From V1-33 sp039795165 (lineage in GTDB: Bacteria; Verrucomicrobiota; Verrucomicrobiia; Verrucomicrobiales; V1-33), in contig JBDKER010000027.1 of NCBI GenBank assembly GCA_039795165.1, forward strand, positions 5,426 to 69,425: 64,000 nucleotides of DNA, read 5' to 3'. The notes under the pieces were generated by a model, which saw nothing but the letters and a program-made list of their open reading frames with translations, ran no database searches and was not told the DNA's origin. Numbering within the stretch: the stretch's first letter is position 1; each line of letters starts with the position of its first letter. The position numbers were made by a program, and so were the translations under genes. Positions 63,644 through 64,000 of this stretch are shown one piece after another.

Positions 63644-63957
63644 TGGATCAAGGGAGGTCGGATGACAAGCAAGTCAGTTCCCCTGAGCCATGTTCATCCC
63701 GACACCGCATTCAAGCAGGTTTCATGCTTTCCTTCGGATTCCTCAGCACCCGGATCGGCACCAAACGCAACGATACTTAGACCACGGGCGCTATGGACCG
63801 CAACCACGGAGAGTTCCTCGCCCCCTCCACTGGAGCTGAGCACTGGTCAAAATACACCTGACGGTGGCCCGGAAAGTCGGCCTTTCCCGGGATCTGCACG
63901 TTCCCGGAAAACAAAAGCGGCCCGTCCCCCCCTTTCAGGGAAGACGGGCCGGTATAA
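63644..63957. other. Intergenic region between sugar kinase and 5S rRNA
   Basis: This 314-bp stretch holds no convincing gene; a short frame of 62 codons on the minus strand has no recognisable content. It contains the promoter area of the sugar kinase at its left and the rRNA terminator at its right. The middle has no obvious repeat. Confidence 0.7.
63906..63951 (-). terminator. Intrinsic terminator of the rRNA operon
   Basis: On the minus strand, CGGCCCGTC and GACGGGCCG (63943-63951 and 63918-63926) form a 9-bp stem with a 16-base loop containing a smaller CCCTGAAAGGG-like pair, followed by CTTTTGTTTT. It lies 6 nt after the 5S rRNA end, as expected for the last terminator of an rRNA operon. 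Confidence 0.8.
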
Positions 63958-64000
63958 CCTGGCAACGACCTACTCTCGCATGACCTGTCGTCAGACTACC
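63958..64000 (-). rRNA. rrf: 5S ribosomal RNA, 3' end (partial)
   Basis: Read on the minus strand, the last 43 bases give the conserved 3' part of bacterial 5S rRNA: TGCGAGAGTAGGTCGTTGCC followed by AGG at its end. The 5' part and the rest of the operon lie beyond the right edge. The 3' boundary at 63958 is set by this motif and the terminator just after it. Confidence 0.85.

Noticed and set aside
63777..63965. 62-codon minus-strand frame near the right edge
   Set aside because: It crosses the rRNA terminator and the 5S end and has no recognisable content.
1..64000. CRISPR arrays, tRNA genes, transposases, prophage
   Set aside because: I saw no regularly spaced repeats, no tRNA-like cloverleaf in the short gaps, and no phage or transposase proteins; the only mobile-type feature is the MITE-like element.

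Overview
The window is a GC-rich, gene-dense bacterial chromosome segment, most likely from Verrucomicrobiota (probably Verrucomicrobiales). The evidence is the gene mix: two secreted formylglycine-type sulfatases, a DUF6797-like/cytochrome c giant protein beside a ThuA protein, a Planctomycete-type cytochrome c fused to WD40 repeats, a CotH/lamin-tail-domain giant, a PEP-CTERM protein and a sialate O-acetylesterase, among ordinary Gram-negative housekeeping genes. Most plus-strand starts have C/T-rich leaders rather than a purine-rich Shine-Dalgarno. No phage, plasmid, CRISPR or large mobile island is visible; only one small MITE-like element is seen.

Layout. 1-5.3 kb: the N-terminal part of a DabA-like (DUF2309) protein runs off the left edge, divergent from a SulP anion transporter; then an outer-membrane-type DUF2490 protein and a NarL/NarX-type two-component pair. 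5.3-10.4 kb (minus strand): rhodanese lipoprotein, RibBA, a secreted protein of unknown role, an M14 peptidase and MutL, which abuts it by 1 nt. 10.5-17 kb: IscA/ErpA-type Fe-S carrier, a membrane protein, a very unusual RG-rich/Ala-Val-Glu-rich 732-aa protein, xylulokinase and an EboE-like TIM-barrel protein. 17-27.7 kb (minus strand): four genes dominated by two secreted giants, plus an HNH nuclease and a ThuA protein. 27.8-35.3 kb: gamma-glutamylcyclotransferase, polyprenyl synthase, PyrE, sulfatase, TerC, Obg, Vsr, a 223-bp MITE-like element and an RsmB-type rRNA methyltransferase. 35.4-43.3 kb: dienelactone hydrolase, then a plus-strand series of glycosyltransferase, SGNH hydrolase, sulfatase, PEP-CTERM protein, phosphodiesterase-TPR protein and coiled-coil protein. 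43.4-49 kb: TrpS, DoxX, Gfo/Idh/MocA oxidoreductase, lipoprotein, cyclic-nucleotide-binding protein, MenB. 49-56.3 kb (minus strand): M16 peptidase, a bifunctional-type PBP, HtpG. 56.4-64 kb: NuoF, TatA, an EEP-family phosphohydrolase, sialate O-acetylesterase, cytochrome-WD40 protein, PfkB sugar kinase, and the 3' end of a 5S rRNA with its terminator at the right edge, so an rRNA operon lies just to the right.

How the genes fit together. Sulfatases, SGNH hydrolase, acetylesterase, xylulokinase and a KDG-kinase-like enzyme suggest growth on sulfated, acetylated polysaccharides. DabA plus SulP suggest inorganic-carbon or anion uptake. NuoF, MenB and the polyprenyl synthase belong to menaquinone-based respiration. 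The most surprising observations are active-site losses in two otherwise intact housekeeping proteins: the PBP keeps a complete glycosyltransferase but its transpeptidase SxxK motif reads TAFV, and MutL keeps its ATPase but has changed all recognisable C-terminal endonuclease motifs. An orphan Vsr nuclease sits in the same window. Other points are a consensus CRP-type operator between htpG and nuoF, and a terminator hairpin that doubles as signal-peptide coding sequence.
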